From Campylobacteraceae bacterium (GTDB lineage: Bacteria; Campylobacterota; Campylobacteria; Campylobacterales; Sulfurovaceae), in the NCBI GenBank assembly GCA_026995985.1, contig JALWNF010000008.1, positions 1-8,055 on the forward strand: DNA of 8,055 nt, read 5' to 3'. Position numbers and translations under genes: made by a program. Below, piece by piece: positions 5,795 through 8,055 of the stretch; positions within the stretch are counted from its first letter, which is position 1, and each line of letters begins with the position of its first letter. The notes under the pieces were generated by a model that was given only the letters and a program-made list of their open reading frames with translations, did no database searches and was not told where the DNA came from.

Positions 5795-6976
5795 GTGTCT
5801 TTGGCACAGAAGTATCGCCCCTCAACCCTTGATGAGATTGTAGGACAAGAACATCTTTTAGCTAAAGGGGCTGTCTTTAGAACACTTATTGAAAAAGATG
5901 CTCTTATTCACTCCTTTCTCTATGGACCTCCTGGGTGTGGAAAGACCACTCTAGCAAGGGTCATTTCTAAAGTATTAAAACGACCCTTTTTTGAGCTAAA
6001 TGCCACTACACTAAAGATAGACGATTTACGAAAGATATTTAAAGAGTATGCAAATGCCCTAGAGAAGCCTCTTATATTTATAGATGAAGTTCACCGATTG
6101 AGCAAAAATCAACAAGAGGTACTGCTACCATTTATGGAAAACAACTCTGCTTTAGTTATTGGAGCTTCTACTGAAAACCCCTACTACTCACTCACCTCTG
6201 CCATGCGTTCACGCTCTCACCTCTTTGAGTTAAAGCATGTGAATAACACTGCACTAAAGCTACAACTCCAAAAGATTATAGAAAAAGAAGAAGTAGAACT
6301 CTCACAAGAGGCACAAGATTTTTTAGTTAGTTCATCATCAGGTGATGTTCGAGCTATGTTAAACCTTTTGGAGTCTGCCATAGCTTTAGGAGACAAAGTT
6401 ACTGTCAAGATGCTAAAGTCCATTCGACCCCACGCCCTACAAGCAGGAAGCTCAGAGGCTGACTCTCACTACGACCTAACCTCTGCTATGATAAAGTCCA
6501 TAAGAGGCTCAGACATAGATGCTAGTCTCTACTACTTAGCAAGACTTATTGATGGTGGAGAACCTGCTGAATTTATAGCAAGACGTTTAGCCATACTTGC
6601 TAGTGAAGATATAGGCAACGCTAACCCCCATGCCCTAAATCTTGCCTCTTCTACGCTTAATATTGTAAAGACAATAGGCTACCCAGAGGCTAGAATTTCA
6701 CTCTCTCAATTAGTTATCTATTTAGCCTCTTCACCAAAATCAAACTCTGCATATAGAGCTATTAATAGTGCATTAAGTGCTATTAAAGAGGGAGCTATAT
6801 ACCCTATACCTGCAAATATTAAACAAGATAAAGTAAATTATCTATATCCACATGACTTTAATGGTTGGGTAGAGCAGAACTATATGAGTAAAAATATGAA
6901 GTTTTATGAGAGTTCTAAAATTGGGTTTGAGAAGACTTTAGATGAGTGGAGTAAAAAGATTAGAGGAGTGTTGTGA
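5795..6976 (+). CDS. rarA: Replication-associated recombination protein A (RarA/MgsA), AAA+ ATPase
   Basis: RarA (MgsA; Mgs1/WRNIP1 in eukaryotes) is a clamp-loader-like AAA+ ATPase that forms tetramers, acts at stalled replication forks and interacts with SSB in the species studied. The 393 aa are slightly shorter than the E. coli protein. Motifs in order: N-terminal LAQKYRPSTLDEIVGQEHLL (3-22), Walker A GPPGCGKT (44-51), Walker B LIFIDEVHRL (93-102), sensor 1 IGASTENPY (122-130), likely arginine finger in SAMRSRS (135-141), and sensor 2 SSGDVRAMLNLLE (181-193). The C-terminal MgsA tetramerisation region is clear from AEFIARRLAILASEDIGNAN (258-277) and YPHDFNGWVEQNYM (351-364). It starts at GTG, 2 bp after rluB. 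All key residues appear intact. It ends 181 bp before the convergent DUF4349 gene. Confidence 0.96.
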   Translation: MSLAQKYRPSTLDEIVGQEHLLAKGAVFRTLIEKDALIHSFLYGPPGCGKTTLARVISKVLKRPFFELNATTLKIDDLRKIFKEYANALEKPLIFIDEVHRLSKNQQEVLLPFMENNSALVIGASTENPYYSLTSAMRSRSHLFELKHVNNTALKLQLQKIIEKEEVELSQEAQDFLVSSSSGDVRAMLNLLESAIALGDKVTVKMLKSIRPHALQAGSSEADSHYDLTSAMIKSIRGSDIDASLYYLARLIDGGEPAEFIARRLAILASEDIGNANPHALNLASSTLNIVKTIGYPEARISLSQLVIYLASSPKSNSAYRAINSALSAIKEGAIYPIPANIKQDKVNYLYPHDFNGWVEQNYMSKNMKFYESSKIGFEKTLDEWSKKIRGVL

Positions 6977-7157
6977 ATTTAGTTTAATCTTTTAAGAGTT
7001 TACTTCAACTGTGAAAAAAAATTACATACTCTTTTAATCCCGAATTTAAATCCAAAGTGCAATTTTAAAATCTAAAAAATCATATCTCATTTTTCCTATG
7101 CTACAACTTTTTCATGGAAAACTTCACGATATAGGGGACTATCATTAAAATCGTTAA
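6977..7157. other. Convergent intergenic spacer without a convincing terminator
   Basis: This 181-bp, strongly AT-rich spacer lies between the 3' ends of rarA and the DUF4349 gene. I looked for stem-loops with T runs on both strands and found only weak ones: TTTTC-ATG-GAAAA near 7110, AAGAGT/ACTCTT arms about 28 bp apart near 6995-7035, and short AT palindromes such as ATTTTAAAAT near 7054. An A8 run occurs near 7014-7021. No RNA gene or supported coding region is visible. Confidence 0.5.
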
Positions 7158-7850
7158 CTACTTTATCACAAATAGTTTTTTAGTAATCCACCAGATACTA
7201 TTTCCTATATAGCCCAATGGTCCATAGATTGTTTTCTCTTTTAGGTTTATACTTACAGGAGAGAGAGCTACAGCATCTTTTAGATATTTCAATCTACCTT
7301 GTATAGAGTCAATCTCTGTTTGAACACGTCTTAACTCTCTCTCTATCTTTAGTATCTCCTCTATACTAGTCGTTCTGCTTAAGAGATTTTTCATCTTATC
7401 ACGAAAAAGTACAAGGTTTTTTAGTCTTGCCTCATTATCCACAAACTGATTGGTTACATCATTTTGGCTAATAGAAAGAGATGTTTTCTCTCCTAATTTA
7501 CCTATTTCATTAAGTGTATCCATCAACTTTGTAGATGGAATTTTAGCAGATGCATTGTATCTGTTTTCACGATGAGTAGCATTTGTTATATGACCACCAC
7601 TCTTTTCTATAATGCTCTGTAAAGATGCCTTTGCTCCATCAATGCTATCTACATCTACACTAATATCAGCTCTTTTAGTGATAATTCTTTTAATAGGAGA
7701 GTAAGCTATTTGTGGAGATGGAGAACTATTACTATATCTTATTGATTCTTGATAAACAGAATCTCCTGAGTTCATGTTTGAGTATTTTGCTCCACAACCA
7801 GTAAAGATTATTAGTGTGGAAATTAGTGAAAGCTTAAGAAAGATTTTCAT
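7158..7850 (-). CDS. DUF4349 lipoprotein with coiled coil
   Basis: Function is unknown. DUF4349 proteins are envelope proteins found in many bacteria with no established biochemical role. The 230 aa begin with a lipoprotein signal: hydrophobic residues 3-17 and a lipobox FTGC with the lipidated Cys at 19, followed by Gly rather than Asp. Residues 20-50 are a Ser/Asn-rich linker. The DUF4349 domain runs from RIITKRADISVDVDSIDGAK (55-74) on, with IEKSGGHITNATHRENRYNA (81-100) and TNQFVDNEARLKNL (133-146) as recognisable parts. Residues about 139-192 form a coiled coil. The end, YGPLGYIGNSIWWITKKLFVIK (209-230), is short, aromatic and membrane-seeking, in the position where family members often have a transmembrane helix. 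The ATG start matches the signal peptide, although the ribosome site is poor (AAAGAAA). It appears to be transcribed alone. Confidence 0.85.
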   Translation of the reverse strand: MKIFLKLSLISTLIIFTGCGAKYSNMNSGDSVYQESIRYSNSSPSPQIAYSPIKRIITKRADISVDVDSIDGAKASLQSIIEKSGGHITNATHRENRYNASAKIPSTKLMDTLNEIGKLGEKTSLSISQNDVTNQFVDNEARLKNLVLFRDKMKNLLSRTTSIEEILKIERELRRVQTEIDSIQGRLKYLKDAVALSPVSINLKEKTIYGPLGYIGNSIWWITKKLFVIK

Positions 7851-7888
7851 GTTTATTTCTTTGTGATTTTAATTGTATATGGTTTATC

Positions 7889-7894
7889 ATTATA
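7889..7894 (-). promoter_or_regulatory. -10 element of the DUF4349 lipoprotein gene
   Basis: A perfect TATAAT on the minus strand stands 38 bp before the ATG at 7850, giving a leader of about 32 nt. TTGAGA at 7920-7915 is a possible -35, but its spacing of 20 bp is long. Confidence 0.45.
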
Positions 7895-7942
7895 TCTATA
7901 TTTTGTATAGTTTTTCTCAACCATTATAAAGCCCATTTCCCC

Positions 7943-7948
7943 TAAAAT
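7943..7948 (+). promoter_or_regulatory. Possible -10 element of the right-edge gene
   Basis: TAAAAT stands 34 bp before the ATG at 7983 and would start transcription near 7955, a leader of about 28 nt. No -35 is seen. Position between divergent genes supports it, but the region is AT-rich. Confidence 0.35.
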
Positions 7949-7982
7949 ACTGAACAACTATTCATTTTAAGGAAATACCCTC

Positions 7983-8055
7983 ATGTACTTCATCTTCGAG
8001 ATAGCCTTTTCATCACCTAAACAATACATTGCTAACCTCATTCGAGCATACGCAA
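7983..8055 (+). CDS. 5' end of an unidentified protein-coding gene (partial)
   Basis: An ATG preceded by AAGGA (7969-7973, 9 nt spacing) opens a frame that runs to the window edge without a stop. The first 24 residues are MYFIFEIAFSSPKQYIANLI followed by RAYA. The N-terminus is moderately hydrophobic for about ten residues but does not look like a classic signal peptide. I do not recognise the family from so little. Divergent placement from the DUF4349 gene, a plausible -10 and a good ribosome site support it being a real gene start. Confidence 0.6.
   Translation, partial: MYFIFEIAFSSPKQYIANLIRAYA

Noticed and set aside
6217..6423. Minus-strand 68-codon frame opposite rarA.
   Set aside because: Shadow of the RarA sensor 2 region, with Ser/Phe-rich composition typical of antisense frames.
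2499..6976. HerA-like ATPase plus neighbours as an antiphage defence system.
   Set aside because: The neighbours are core rRNA-modification and replication-repair genes. No nuclease, SIR2, DUF4297 or mobile-element context is present, so a defence role is not supported.
7096..7179. A 27-codon open stretch on the minus strand, out of frame with the DUF4349 gene and continuing past its stop (KTICDKVVNDFNDSPLYREV...).
   Set aside because: It has no ATG, GTG or TTG start with a ribosome site, is bounded by a stop on both sides, and DUF4349 already ends in a plausible way. Possible frameshift remnant, but chance is as likely.

Overview
The window looks like an ordinary chromosomal stretch of an AT-rich Gram-negative bacterium, most likely a member of the Campylobacterota (Sulfurovum/Sulfurimonas-like). 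This is inferred from base composition, lysine/glutamate-rich proteins, promoters with a clear TATAAT-like -10 but no good -35, short leaders, and the character of the CoaE, RluB-type and RarA proteins. No marker gene fixes the genus.

Layout. Positions 1-66 hold the 3' end of a plus-strand gene I cannot name. It converges on a minus-strand pair: coaE (last step of coenzyme A synthesis) followed by a small YkuD-type L,D-transpeptidase. The two overlap at TGATG, with the second gene's ribosome site inside the end of coaE. A 117-bp divergent intergenic region separates coaE from a YeiH-family membrane protein (putative sulfate exporter) on the plus strand. A perfect 11-bp hairpin follows yeiH. 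Next comes a plus-strand run: a 771-residue HerA/DUF853-type ATPase with a long coiled-coil C-terminal extension, a 23S-rRNA-type S4 pseudouridine synthase, and the AAA+ replication-recombination protein RarA. The last two are separated by only 2 bp. A 181-bp convergent spacer with no convincing terminator separates rarA from a minus-strand DUF4349 lipoprotein. The window closes with the first 24 codons of an unidentified plus-strand gene. No gene-free stretch exceeds 300 bases.

Function. The genes are housekeeping or core: cofactor synthesis, cell wall, anion export, DNA/RNA maintenance and envelope. rluB and rarA are probably co-transcribed, and the HerA-like gene may belong to the same unit. 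I saw no tRNA, rRNA, CRISPR array, transposase, integrase or toxin-antitoxin pair.

The most interesting items are the orphan HerA-like ATPase with its unexplained C-terminal half, a pair of interleaved inverted repeats between coaE and yeiH, a terminator-like hairpin inside the end of the transpeptidase gene, and start-codon corrections for coaE and the transpeptidase. I do not see convincing evidence of a new multi-gene system.
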